Shown: piece after piece, positions 14,831 through 23,777 of the stretch | Numbering within the stretch: position 1 is the stretch's first letter | Layout: every line of letters begins with the position of its first letter | From: Nitrososphaera sp. | Lineage (GTDB): Archaea; Thermoproteota; Nitrososphaeria; Nitrososphaerales; Nitrososphaeraceae | Assembly (NCBI GenBank): GCA_023250885.1 | Contig: JAHEZV010000003.1 | Coordinates: forward strand, 1 to 57,842 | Length of the DNA stretch: 57,842 nt | Direction of reading: 5' to 3' | The notes under the pieces: model-generated | The model's input: only the letters and a program-made list of their open reading frames with translations | The model's database searches: none | Told to the model about the DNA's origin: nothing | Position numbers and translations under genes: made by a program

Positions 14831-15545
14831 AGTCGGTTTTTTTCTTTCTCAGCTTCACGCTTTCGAACTCGGCTATCTTGTCCTTCACCGCCTGCTCCAC
14901 CTGCAGGTTTGCCATCGCTTCAATAGGGATTTTTATCACGTTTGCATCAATAGGCACCTTTGTTGTCGGCAGGCCCCTGTCCATCCACATCTTGATCACC
15001 TTGTCTTCCAGCTTCAGGTCCCTGAAGCCCTCGGGAAAGCGGGTGGTGATGTGCTTTATCAGCGTGGGGTCTGACTTGAACACGGCGCGCTCTTCAAGCA
15101 GCTTCCCGGCGTCGGCATACGTCCCTTCAAAGAGGGTGCCGGACACCTCATCCGATATCACCTTCATCTTGATTATCCTGCCTACAAGTTCAAGGTAGTG
15201 CATGAACTCGTGCGCCAGAATCGCGTGTATTGTGCCCTTGAGGCCGTAGGCGATTAGGGGCGCGGTTATCTGCACGACGACCCGAAGCAGGTTGTCGTCG
15301 CCGACCACCGGTATCGTCCTTGCAAAGAGTATTCCCATCTGGGTAAACTCGACTGCCGACGTCGAAACTACGAGGCGCGGCTCGACGTAGTAGTAAGGAT
15401 ATTTCAAACCCGACGCTTCTTCGACTCTCTTGATGCCCTCTGTTACAAGCGGAAACCGTTTGATCGCTAGGTCGTAGACCTTTTGCGGGATCTGGCCAGC
15501 TTTGTACGCGTCATGGATCTTGTAGAGCGGGTCAAAGCTGCTCAT
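14823..15545 (-). CDS. Putative HExxH zinc metalloprotease
   Basis: 240 residues with ILAHEFMHYLELV, an HExxH zincin helix, and LLEERAVF further on, which could give the third ligand. No signal peptide, so probably cytosolic. The gene is fourth in the minus-strand operon dph6-srp54-pus10-zincin-NTase/kinase and overlaps the last gene. The family is not one I can name; a peptidase activity is inferred from the motif alone. Confidence 0.6.
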   Translation of the reverse strand: MSSFDPLYKIHDAYKAGQIPQKVYDLAIKRFPLVTEGIKRVEEASGLKYPYYYVEPRLVVSTSAVEFTQMGILFARTIPVVGDDNLLRVVVQITAPLIAYGLKGTIHAILAHEFMHYLELVGRIIKMKVISDEVSGTLFEGTYADAGKLLEERAVFKSDPTLIKHITTRFPEGFRDLKLEDKVIKMWMDRGLPTTKVPIDANVIKIPIEAMANLQVEQAVKDKIAEFESVKLRKKKTDYV

Positions 15546-15584
15546 CTTTTGCTGTTGAGAGATTGCCTCGCTGAAACAAAAACG

Positions 15585-16685
15585 TTACTGAAGCTCGACG
15601 CCCAGTATGTCAAACATGACGCATTCGCACTTGCTGCCAAGGATTTCTGAAACGTTCGGCTTCATGTATTCTTCGCCGCCTACGAACTGCTTTATCATCA
15701 AGCCGCCGTCTGCAACCATGGTGAGCGCAAACTGGATGCCGTGGAGCCGGCGGGCCCGGGCGGAATGGATCTTTTTTGAAGCCGTTTTATTCCTGTTCTC
15801 AAATCTCACCTCTGCTCCGGCAAGCGAATTGAGCTTTTTCATGTCCTCCCTTGCCAGCGCCCTTTCGCATTTTGCGTGAATTTTTGTCTTGACCTTGAAT
15901 CGCGGCTGGAGATCCGGCTCGTCTTCGATCACCGACAGCGTCGCTGTAACGCCATTGCCACTGATCCTGCTCTTTTTCAGCTTCCTTTTCCTAGGGTTAA
16001 AGACGCGGGCGTAAAATGGTCGGCCCCTTCCAAGCACCAAACTGCTTTGGTCCTCGCTTCCAATCCACGAAAATTTCGGCACCTGCCCTCCAGTCATTTC
16101 TACAAGCCCTTTTGCAACAACGCCTTCGACGCTGCCGTAGCCTGACAGGCCCGAATAATTGCAGGAATCGCAGCCCCTTCCTTCGCAACTTGGGCACCTG
16201 TCCTGTTTTTGTGGTACGCCCCTTGACTTTTTGACGTACCGGCCAAACAGCGCGAGCGGCCTTGACCTGACTGCCACATCCACGTTGTTTTCCTTGTCTA
16301 TGGCAAGGCTTACCGTGATGTCAGGCTTTGTGTATTCGACTTTTTTCCTTGCCAGCCGGGCAAGCCGCGTTCCAAGCTCTCTTGTCAGCTGGCTCTTGAC
16401 GCTCTCCCTGCCGCGGATTTTAAGGCGGGCCCTCATGGTGTCTTCCCGCTCATAAATCTGGGTCGGCAGAGTGGCGCCGATAAGGAACGTTTCAAACTCG
16501 TATCCCCTGACAGCATCAATTATTTTGTCCGCTGTCGAGTCAAGGTTGCCCATCAGGCCGCGGCAGATGTAGCATTGCCCGTCCTGCCTTGCCCGGCCGC
16601 CAGCATGCCTTTCAAAACATCGCTTGCAGAGTTTGTATTGCTTTAACAAAATAGCCCGGGCATCAGCCAAGATTGCCGCCGCCAA
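15585..16685 (-). CDS. pus10: tRNA pseudouridine synthase Pus10
   Basis: Makes pseudouridine 54 (and often 55) in the tRNA T-loop. 366 residues: an N-terminal CxxC pair region (CKRCFERH ... CYICRGLM), a THUMP-like part, an internal zinc-like CPSCEGRGCDSCNYSG, and the catalytic block GSEDQSSLVLGRGRPFYARV with the Asp nucleophile. Start ATG 16685 lies inside the 3' end of srp54 (23-nt overlap), so the two are co-translated. Confidence 0.92.
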   Translation of the reverse strand: MAAAILADARAILLKQYKLCKRCFERHAGGRARQDGQCYICRGLMGNLDSTADKIIDAVRGYEFETFLIGATLPTQIYEREDTMRARLKIRGRESVKSQLTRELGTRLARLARKKVEYTKPDITVSLAIDKENNVDVAVRSRPLALFGRYVKKSRGVPQKQDRCPSCEGRGCDSCNYSGLSGYGSVEGVVAKGLVEMTGGQVPKFSWIGSEDQSSLVLGRGRPFYARVFNPRKRKLKKSRISGNGVTATLSVIEDEPDLQPRFKVKTKIHAKCERALAREDMKKLNSLAGAEVRFENRNKTASKKIHSARARRLHGIQFALTMVADGGLMIKQFVGGEEYMKPNVSEILGSKCECVMFDILGVELQ

Positions 16686-18045
16686 ATCTTCTGAACAAGT
16701 CGCCCAGTCCTCCTCTTCCCTTGTTGTGTTTAATGATATCCTTAGAGGTGTTGTACTGCTTTATCATCTCCTTGATGTCGCTTTCTACCAAGCCGCAGCC
16801 CCTTGCGATGCGCTTTCTTCTGGACTCGTTGATGACGTCCGGGTCCTTCTTTTCTTCCTTTGTCATCGACTGGATGATAAACCGCCACCTCTCCATCTTT
16901 ACCTGCATCTCCTCGACCTTTTCTTCTTTCACCATCCCGGACATTCCGAGGTTCTCTATGATGTTTCTAAATCCCATCTTGCTTGCCGAATCCATCTGGG
17001 AGTAAAAGTCCTCGATAGTCATCTTGCCCTTTGTTATGCGTTTTACCTGGTCCTCGTCTGCCTGGAGCTCGAGCCCCTTTGCCATCTCCAGCAGCGCCTT
17101 GATGTCGCCCATTCCAAGCAGCCTGCCGACAAAGCGGGTTGGCGAGAACTGCTCCAGGTCGTCGATGCGCTCGCCGGTGCCGATAAACATCACCTTTGCG
17201 CCTGTTGCAGCCGACGCAGCAAGCGCGCCGCCACCCTTTGCAGTGCCGTCGAGCTTTGTAAGGACGATGCCTCCCACGGGGGCCGCCTTGTGGAAGGCCT
17301 CTGCCTGCTTGAAAGCCCCCTGCCCTATCGTCCCGTCGATTACAAGGAGCACAAGATTCGGGGTCGCCACCTTGTACATTTCTGTCATTTCCTGCAGAAG
17401 GCCCTCTTCCTCCTTGTGCCTTCCTGCGGTGTCTATGATTATGGCGTCAAGGCTCTCATTCTTGAAATGCGCAAGGCCGATTCTGACTATTGCTACAGCG
17501 TCCTTGTTTTCCTCCTCGCCATAGACTTCAACACTTATCTTGCTACAGTTCATTTTCAACTGCGTCAGCGCGCCGGGGCGCCACGTGTCTGCGCCTACTA
17601 CTCCAACCCTGTAGCCGTGCTTAGTGAGCCATCTTGCCAGCTTTGCAGTGACGGTGGTCTTGCCGCTGCCTTGGATGCCAAGCATGAGAACGACGTTCTG
17701 CTTCCCCGGGTTGAAGAACGAGGTCGCAAGCGCCCGTTCGTCCTCTTGCGCCTTGTCGATGGTTTTGATGACCTCGCCAGAGTAGCCGAGCATCTTTGCG
17801 AGTTCGCCGTACAAAATCGTGACAATGTGATCCTTCCTTGAGAGCCCCTTTGGAGGCTGCTCCTTGAGAGCTCTCTCCTTGAGGTTCTGCGTGATGGAGA
17901 GCACCAGCTTAACGTTTACATCTGACTGCAATAGAGCGCGCTGGACGTCATTGCACAGCGAGTCGATGAGCTCTTCGTTGATGTCGGACGCCCCTACTAT
18001 TTTCTTCAGGGCTCCACGGAGGCCTTCGCGCAGGTTGTCAAACAT
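16663..18045 (-). CDS. srp54: Signal recognition particle protein SRP54
   Basis: GTPase that binds signal sequences and SRP RNA. 460 residues: N domain, G domain with GIQGSGKTTVTAKLA, DTAGRHKEE, TKLDGTAKGGGALA, and a Met-rich M domain (SMTKEEKKDPDVINESRRKR IARGCG core). The ATG at 18045 directly abuts the dph6 stop, so translation is probably coupled. Confidence 0.97.
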   Translation of the reverse strand: MFDNLREGLRGALKKIVGASDINEELIDSLCNDVQRALLQSDVNVKLVLSITQNLKERALKEQPPKGLSRKDHIVTILYGELAKMLGYSGEVIKTIDKAQEDERALATSFFNPGKQNVVLMLGIQGSGKTTVTAKLARWLTKHGYRVGVVGADTWRPGALTQLKMNCSKISVEVYGEEENKDAVAIVRIGLAHFKNESLDAIIIDTAGRHKEEEGLLQEMTEMYKVATPNLVLLVIDGTIGQGAFKQAEAFHKAAPVGGIVLTKLDGTAKGGGALAASAATGAKVMFIGTGERIDDLEQFSPTRFVGRLLGMGDIKALLEMAKGLELQADEDQVKRITKGKMTIEDFYSQMDSASKMGFRNIIENLGMSGMVKEEKVEEMQVKMERWRFIIQSMTKEEKKDPDVINESRRKRIARGCGLVESDIKEMIKQYNTSKDIIKHNKGRGGLGDLFRRFGGGNLG

Positions 18046-18756
18046 TTACTTCTCTACTAATGACACATCCCGTATTTCAAATATTCCCCGCTGGCCGTCC
18101 CAGTGCGTGGTGGCCGCGTTTATCCGGAGTTTCTTGCGGAATAGCGGGCAGTTGGTGACGAGCGTCTCTGCCTCGCCGCCCTCAAATGTCAGGTTAAAGC
18201 CGTACTTTTTGGCGAGCGCCGCCAGCCTGCCCAGCGCGTTCCTGTCGATCTGCCTGCCAAGCCAATCCTTGTCAAGACCCATCGCCGACACGCCAACGAT
18301 AATTATTGAAAAGCCTCGCTCGACAAGCTCGCTCATGTATTTTTGCGGCTCTGCGTTCCATAGCGGCGCAATCGCTTCGATCTTTAGCTGCGCGCAAATT
18401 TCTTCAAACGCCTGCTTCTGGTAGTTGCTTGAGATACCGCCGTAGACAACGCCTTCGATTCCATAAAGTGACTTTGCCTGCACAATCGCTCCTTCTAGCG
18501 CCTTCAATTCATCTTCTTTTGCCCTGCCGCTCACCGAAAACCCGATGAGTGGGATCTGCATCGTGTCTGCAAGGTATTCGGTGACCCAGCTGTTTGGGTA
18601 ATGGAAAAGCGAGCTGTCGTCAGCGACTGGGTGCATTGTGATAAGGCACACCACCTGATGCTCCATTTCCCTTGCGCAGTAGATCGCATAGGTGCTGTCC
18701 TTGCCGCCAGAATAAAGCGCCGCCAGCTTCACGTTGCATTGCCGGGGTGCGCTCAA
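18046..18756 (-). CDS. dph6: Diphthine-ammonia ligase Dph6
   Basis: Last step of diphthamide synthesis on aEF-2: ATP-dependent amidation of diphthine. 236 residues with the PP-loop YSGGKDSTYA, GISSNYQKQAFEEIC, and the C-terminal EGGEAETLV signature. TTG 18756 or the in-frame GTG (NVKLAALYSGG) are possible starts; the TTG keeps a TATA-like TATAAAC about 34 nt upstream. First gene of a five-gene minus-strand operon of translation and targeting functions. Confidence 0.92.
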   Translation of the reverse strand: MSAPRQCNVKLAALYSGGKDSTYAIYCAREMEHQVVCLITMHPVADDSSLFHYPNSWVTEYLADTMQIPLIGFSVSGRAKEDELKALEGAIVQAKSLYGIEGVVYGGISSNYQKQAFEEICAQLKIEAIAPLWNAEPQKYMSELVERGFSIIIVGVSAMGLDKDWLGRQIDRNALGRLAALAKKYGFNLTFEGGEAETLVTNCPLFRKKLRINAATTHWDGQRGIFEIRDVSLVEK

Positions 18757-18783
18757 TATTAACTTCGTGCGAATTGTGACTAA

Positions 18784-18795
18784 TTGTTTATATCA
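18784..18795. promoter_or_regulatory. Shared TATA region for dph6 operon and peptide transporter
   Basis: TTGTTTATATCA on the plus strand reads TGATATAAACAA on the minus strand; it lies about 28 nt before the ABC ATPase start and about 34 nt before the dph6 start, so one AT box may serve both directions. Confidence 0.4.
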
Positions 18796-18818
18796 CCAGG
18801 CCGCCAACCTGCAACTAC

Positions 18819-19634
18819 TTGGATATTCTGCTCGAGGTGAGGAACCTAAGAAAATATTTTCCCATCAAGAAAAGTTTTCGTCACCTTTTGCAGCGGTCGA
18901 GAGAAGTAGATTTTCTAAAGGCAGTCGACGATGTGAGCTTTATACTAGAATCGGGTAGGGTGCTCGTGATAGCGGGCGAATCTGGCTCGGGCAAGACTAC
19001 CGTGGCGAGGCTGGTCATGAGGGCGACAAACCCTGACAAAGGCTCAATAATATTTGAAGGGAGGGATGTGACAAATTATACCGGCAGCCAGCTAAAAGAT
19101 TTTCGTACTGCGGTGCACATGGTCTATCAAGACCCTTATGCTTCGCTCAATCCGCGCATGAAGATAATGGATATCGTAATGGAACCGCTAAACATCCACG
19201 ATAGAGCAAGCTCAAAAAGTGAGAAAGTGGAAAAGGTTATCAGAGCATTAAAGGACGTTCGGCTTGAGCCAGCCGAAGAAATTACTAACCGACTTCCGCA
19301 AATGTTGTCAGGGGGCCAGCGGCAGAGAGTTGCCCTTGCAAGAGCTCTAGTCTTAAGTCCTCGACTAATCGTTGCCGATGAGCCGGTATCGATGCTTGAC
19401 GTGTCTGTTAGGGGGGAGATACTAGATCTTATGCAGAATCTGAAGGAGAAATTCAATATTTCTTATATTTATATCACTCACGACCTGTCCACAGCCCGCT
19501 ATGTCGGCGATGAGCTGGCAGTAATGAAAGATGGTAAGATAGTAGAAATCGGGCCCATCAATCGAGTCCTTTCTGACCCGTATCACGAGTACACCAAGAA
19601 CTTGATAAATGCCATCCCTGAGCCCGACATTTGA
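18819..19634 (+). CDS. Oligopeptide ABC transporter ATP-binding protein (OppF/DppF type)
   Basis: 271 residues. Walker A GESGSGKTTVARL, Q-loop VYQDPYASLNPR, signature LSGGQRQRVALARAL and Walker B LIVADEPVSMLDVSVRG, all of the OppF/DppF type; the C-terminus has GPINRVLSDPYHEYTKNLI, seen in peptide importers. TTG 18819 is the likely leaderless start. It is the only ATPase in this operon, whereas Opp/Dpp systems usually use two, so it may homodimerise or pair with one encoded elsewhere. Confidence 0.92.
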   Translation: MDILLEVRNLRKYFPIKKSFRHLLQRSREVDFLKAVDDVSFILESGRVLVIAGESGSGKTTVARLVMRATNPDKGSIIFEGRDVTNYTGSQLKDFRTAVHMVYQDPYASLNPRMKIMDIVMEPLNIHDRASSKSEKVEKVIRALKDVRLEPAEEITNRLPQMLSGGQRQRVALARALVLSPRLIVADEPVSMLDVSVRGEILDLMQNLKEKFNISYIYITHDLSTARYVGDELAVMKDGKIVEIGPINRVLSDPYHEYTKNLINAIPEPDI

Positions 19635-19641
19635 TGCAGCT

Positions 19642-22113
19642 ATGAAAAATATATTACCAGCGAATCGCACTCTATTACTAGTGAGGAATGTACCTATACT
19701 ATTTGCTGTTGGTGCTCTATTCATGCTACTTTCAACATTGCTCACTTCTCTTCCAATAGCTGCACAGAATGAGAAAGGGTCGTACGTGGATACAGTCAGA
19801 TTTATCCACAGTGAGGATGAAAACCTTGCTCTGCAGGAAGTCAAGTCTGGAGTCCTCGATCTATATTATTTTAGAATTCCCCTTGAAGCCGTAAACGATG
19901 CAGCCAACGATCCTCGGATCAAAGTCTACAACAGAATCGCCGGCTCTATGGGACTTCTCATAAATCCCGCACCTGCTAATGCTGATGATGGCAAGATCAA
20001 CCCATTCCAGATCAAGGAAGTCCGATTTGCATTGAACTATCTTTTGGATCGTGACTTCATGGTCAATGAGGTCCTGAAAGGCTATGGCAGTCCTCTCGTT
20101 GACCCATTCGGGATCTATTCTCCAGAATATCCGAACGTCATTGACACCGTTGAATCGTTCGGGTTTCGATATAACCCGGGGCTTGCAGAAAGAATAATTT
20201 CTGAAGCGCTAAGTAGTCATGGAGCCTCTAAAGCTGACGACGGCAAATGGATGTACAAAGACAGCCCAATAAAGGTGAAGATACTAATAAGACAGGACGA
20301 CGCACCAAGAAAATCTATGGGAGAAGAGGTGGCATCCAAACTTGAAAATGTCGGCTTTACTGTCGAAAAAGAGTATGGCGATTTGAACAAGGCCAATACG
20401 GTCGTATACGGATCCGATCCACAGGATCTCCAATGGAACATTTACACTGAAGGATTTGCAGGCACTTCTGTATTTGTAAGATACAATCCCGTAGTGCCAG
20501 CCCAGATGTTCGCGCCATGGTTTGGCAGGATGCCTGGCGGTCAGAATCCAGAATTCTGGAACTACCAGAACGACACATTGGATCAGCTGACTCAAAGCAT
20601 AATGTTCTTTAACTTCACCTCAGAAGATGAAAGAAACAAGCTGGTTAGGAACGCTGTAAGAGCTGGAATACAAGAATCAGTTAGAATTTTCGTTGCGCAA
20701 AAAACGGACCCCTTTGTTGCTTCTTCTGATATAGACGGTCTGGTTAATGACTTTGGAGCAGGCATAACCAGTAAGTACTCCATGCTGAATGCTAGGTCAA
20801 TTCGAGGAAACAATACATTGGAAATCGGGGTAAAGCAAATTCATCAAGGTTCGTGGAATGGTATAGCAGGACTGCAGGACGCGTACAGCAGGGACATCTA
20901 CACGCTAATAGCCGACACGGCGACGTTTAGAAATCCTTACACTGGCGAGATTATCCCGATGAGGACAGAATGGACAAACGTATCAACCAAAGGACCCTCC
21001 GACAAACTAGACGTGCCTGCAGATGTCATAATATGGAATGCGACGTTACAACAATGGAAACAGGTAGCTTCGGGCTCAAACGCGACTAGCAAGGTAACTT
21101 TCAAGCCGCTTTATTCGAACTGGCACAACGGAATTCCAATGGACAAGTCTGACCTCCTTTATGTTCAGTATTTCTTGAATGAGTGGGGGACTTGTGAAGA
21201 TGAAAATGACAAGACTTGCGATCCAGAATACACGTCACAGGCTGAGGTTGCTGTTCCACTCAACAAAGGATTTAGATTTTCCATGCCAGATGAAATCGAA
21301 TCCTATATTGACATATGGCACTATGACGAAAAAGAGATCGCCGATTCTGGTGTCTTCTGGCCAAATGAGCCTTGGGAATTAACGGCAGCAAGTGAAAGGC
21401 TCGTTACCGCGGGTAAGATGGCATATTCCAGAAGTCAAGCGTCAACCATGAATACTCAATGGTACGATCCTATAGTACCTGATCATGCGCAGATGATAAA
21501 GGAAGAACTACAAAAAATGAAGAGTGAAAACTTTGTGCCTGCCGCATTAAGAGGTATAGTGACGGTCGAGGATGCCAAATTGCGTTACGATGCGAGTAGT
21601 CAGTGGATTAGCGACCACAATAATGCCATAATCAGCAATGGCGCCTTCTATCTTGACAATTACAATATAGCTGGGAGGATCATCACAATAAAAGCATTCA
21701 GAGATAATTCCTATCCCTTTGAGGTTGGTTATTGGGCAAAATACGAAAAACCCAAGCTTGCAGACATTGTCTCTGTTGCCATACCCCCGTCCATTACGAT
21801 CGGTGATAAGCATATTCCACGGTCAGTGTCAATAGGCCTACCAATAACAATAAGGCTCAATGTTCAAGTTGATGGACAGCCGAGCAACGAAGCAACATTA
21901 GACTTTTTTGTTTTGGATAAAGACGGTAGAGTAATCATCACCGGCAAAGCCAATCATACGCCAGACCATCCCGGACAGTTCAAGATCGAGCTTTCCTCAG
22001 AAGAAACGTCCAAACTTTCACTCGGTCCAAATCAGATAAGGATTTTTGCGAACAGCATTTACGCGTTTCGTCCAGATGTTTCAGAAAAGACAATCATTGC
22101 AATGCCTGCATAG
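19642..22113 (+). CDS. Large oligopeptide-type solute-binding protein
   Basis: Extracellular receptor of the transporter (SBP family 5). From ATG 19642 the first helix (TLLLVRNVPILFAVGALFML) is a signal/anchor. The SBP fold follows (IKEVRFALNYLLDRDFMVNE, YSPEYPNVID), and an Ig-like domain ends the protein (PITIRLNVQVDGQPSNEATL). At 823 residues it is well above the usual 500-600. The ORF-track start (19609) overlaps the ATPase gene; the ATG at 19642 leaves 7 nt and gives a clean signal. No C-terminal anchor is visible. Confidence 0.88.
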   Translation: MKNILPANRTLLLVRNVPILFAVGALFMLLSTLLTSLPIAAQNEKGSYVDTVRFIHSEDENLALQEVKSGVLDLYYFRIPLEAVNDAANDPRIKVYNRIAGSMGLLINPAPANADDGKINPFQIKEVRFALNYLLDRDFMVNEVLKGYGSPLVDPFGIYSPEYPNVIDTVESFGFRYNPGLAERIISEALSSHGASKADDGKWMYKDSPIKVKILIRQDDAPRKSMGEEVASKLENVGFTVEKEYGDLNKANTVVYGSDPQDLQWNIYTEGFAGTSVFVRYNPVVPAQMFAPWFGRMPGGQNPEFWNYQNDTLDQLTQSIMFFNFTSEDERNKLVRNAVRAGIQESVRIFVAQKTDPFVASSDIDGLVNDFGAGITSKYSMLNARSIRGNNTLEIGVKQIHQGSWNGIAGLQDAYSRDIYTLIADTATFRNPYTGEIIPMRTEWTNVSTKGPSDKLDVPADVIIWNATLQQWKQVASGSNATSKVTFKPLYSNWHNGIPMDKSDLLYVQYFLNEWGTCEDENDKTCDPEYTSQAEVAVPLNKGFRFSMPDEIESYIDIWHYDEKEIADSGVFWPNEPWELTAASERLVTAGKMAYSRSQASTMNTQWYDPIVPDHAQMIKEELQKMKSENFVPAALRGIVTVEDAKLRYDASSQWISDHNNAIISNGAFYLDNYNIAGRIITIKAFRDNSYPFEVGYWAKYEKPKLADIVSVAIPPSITIGDKHIPRSVSIGLPITIRLNVQVDGQPSNEATLDFFVLDKDGRVIITGKANHTPDHPGQFKIELSSEETSKLSLGPNQIRIFANSIYAFRPDVSEKTIIAMPA

Positions 22114-22129
22114 AATACCACAGTTAGGA

Positions 22130-22523
22130 GTGACGGAGCTCTGGGCTTTGGAGAAAAGATATCGCGGAAATATATGAGGCTCTTGTAGTCGTTATTTATC
22201 CTCTCAATTCCTTATCCGCAAAAGCATCTTTTATTCCAGGCATCGCGCTTAACTCTGCATTTTCGACAGGGGTCACGTTTGACGCCTTCGCTCATGTGGC
22301 GCCAGCTCTTGCTGGGATATCGCCTCTTTCCGTCCTAGTAACACCCTTTGGGCTGGCAGAACTTTTCGCATATGGCTTAGGAATATCAAGAAGCGGCATA
22401 TTGGCGCGTGACTTGATAAAAAGACGACCCTGGAGGGAATATCTCGCAGTCATCTTGACAGAAATAACTATAGCGGTAGTAAGATTATTGATTGCGGCGT
22501 TTGTTGAAGAGCACATGATCTAG
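22130..22523 (+). pseudogene. SpoIIM/DUF95-like membrane protein, probably frameshifted
   Basis: The ORF track starts at GTG 22296, but the same frame is open from 22136 and encodes IYEALVVVIYPLNS..., then PLSVLVTPFGLAELFAYGLG, and a final helix ending LLIAAFVEEHMI, resembling SpoIIM-type proteins. No start codon exists in this frame before 22296. A GTG at 22130, after AGGA, opens another frame (MTELWALEKRYRGNI) that runs into the same place and would join it with one base changed. So either a frameshifted gene or a short one from 22296. The family call is moderate. Confidence 0.5.
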
Positions 22524-22679
22524 ATCGTTGAAAGAGCCTGCAATGAAAGAATGACCATAGGGATGCTCAAGTGACTGGAGACGTACCATTTCATTTTTGC
22601 AGTTTTGATATAGTTAGCCTTCGCTCTACCCACACGTCAGACAACCGATGCCCTTCTCTACGATTAGGACCTTGGCTTA

Positions 22680-23777
22680 TTGCATAGGAGGATTTTAATA
22701 GAATACAGTTTTTATCGTATCCTGATATCATTGGGTGGCTATGGCCGCTTCATCGCAAAACGTAGCATAAATATGATAATAGTGCTTTTTGCGACACTCG
22801 TACTGACCGTTTCTCTATTGGGTCCAACGATGGACAAGATATTGACTGATGCCATAAAGTTCAATGTCGTAGAGGAGATAACGCAGAAGGAACTTCAATT
22901 TTCGACACTTGAAGAGCGCCAGACCTTCATTGATAATCGGGTCAAAGATCAGATAACGACGTTCGGCCTCGATGAGCCATGGTATGCCCCTAAACGCTTT
23001 ACAAATACGGTGCTAAAAGTCATGGTTCTTGATCTCGGCAAGTCAAATTATCTAACAAGTGACTCTGGCTCGTCAAATGTCCGCGACATAATTCTAGAAA
23101 AGCTGCCCAAAACGGTGCTACTGTTTACTACTGCTACAGTGATAGTCACAATGATTGGGCTTTACCTAGGGGCTTTTGTTGCTAACAGGGCCGGTTCAAT
23201 ATGGGACAGACTCAATTCTTCATTTGCGGTTTTTAGCGGAAGTTTTCCAATATGGTGGGTTGGCATGCTCATGATTTTTGGATTTGCTTTCACTTACCAG
23301 ATTTTCCCGCCACATTCTACACCGCAGACTTCACCTTCAGATCCCATGTACGTTTTTGACCTGCTCTATCACATGACTTTACCACTTATTACAATGACCC
23401 TTGTTGGCTTTGGGTCTTGGGCATTCATGGTCCGGTATTTCGTCGTGGGCGTCCTGAGTGAGGACTATATTTCGGCCAAGCGGACGATAGGCATACCAGA
23501 GAAGAGAATTGTCTATTCACATGCCCTGAAAAACGCTGCGCCCCCAATCATAACAGTAATTGCACTTAGCCTTGCTTCTTCGTTTGGCGGTGCTATAACC
23601 GTTGAGGCAGTTTTCGGCTGGCCTGGTCTTGGTAGACTATTTTATGACGCAATAGGGTTTCTGGATATTCCAATTATAATTGGGCTCACCTATGTATCAA
23701 CGGTCGTTTTCATCATTACGGTGTTCGTCACAGACTTAATGTATGCATACTTTGATCCGAGGGTAAAGGTAGCGTGA
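22680..23777 (+). CDS. Oligopeptide ABC transporter permease (DppB type)
   Basis: 365 residues; N-terminal helix (NMIIVLFATLVLTVSLLGP), a roughly 75-residue outside segment, then the five-helix permease core with the EAA-like loop SEDYISAKRTIGIPEKRIVYSHALKNA and a GAITVEAVFGWPGLGRL end typical of DppB. The TTG 22680 start is uncertain; an AGGAGG at 22686-22691 suggests initiation slightly downstream. Its TGA stop overlaps the GTG start of the second permease. Confidence 0.88.
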   Translation: MHRRILIEYSFYRILISLGGYGRFIAKRSINMIIVLFATLVLTVSLLGPTMDKILTDAIKFNVVEEITQKELQFSTLEERQTFIDNRVKDQITTFGLDEPWYAPKRFTNTVLKVMVLDLGKSNYLTSDSGSSNVRDIILEKLPKTVLLFTTATVIVTMIGLYLGAFVANRAGSIWDRLNSSFAVFSGSFPIWWVGMLMIFGFAFTYQIFPPHSTPQTSPSDPMYVFDLLYHMTLPLITMTLVGFGSWAFMVRYFVVGVLSEDYISAKRTIGIPEKRIVYSHALKNAAPPIITVIALSLASSFGGAITVEAVFGWPGLGRLFYDAIGFLDIPIIIGLTYVSTVVFIITVFVTDLMYAYFDPRVKVA

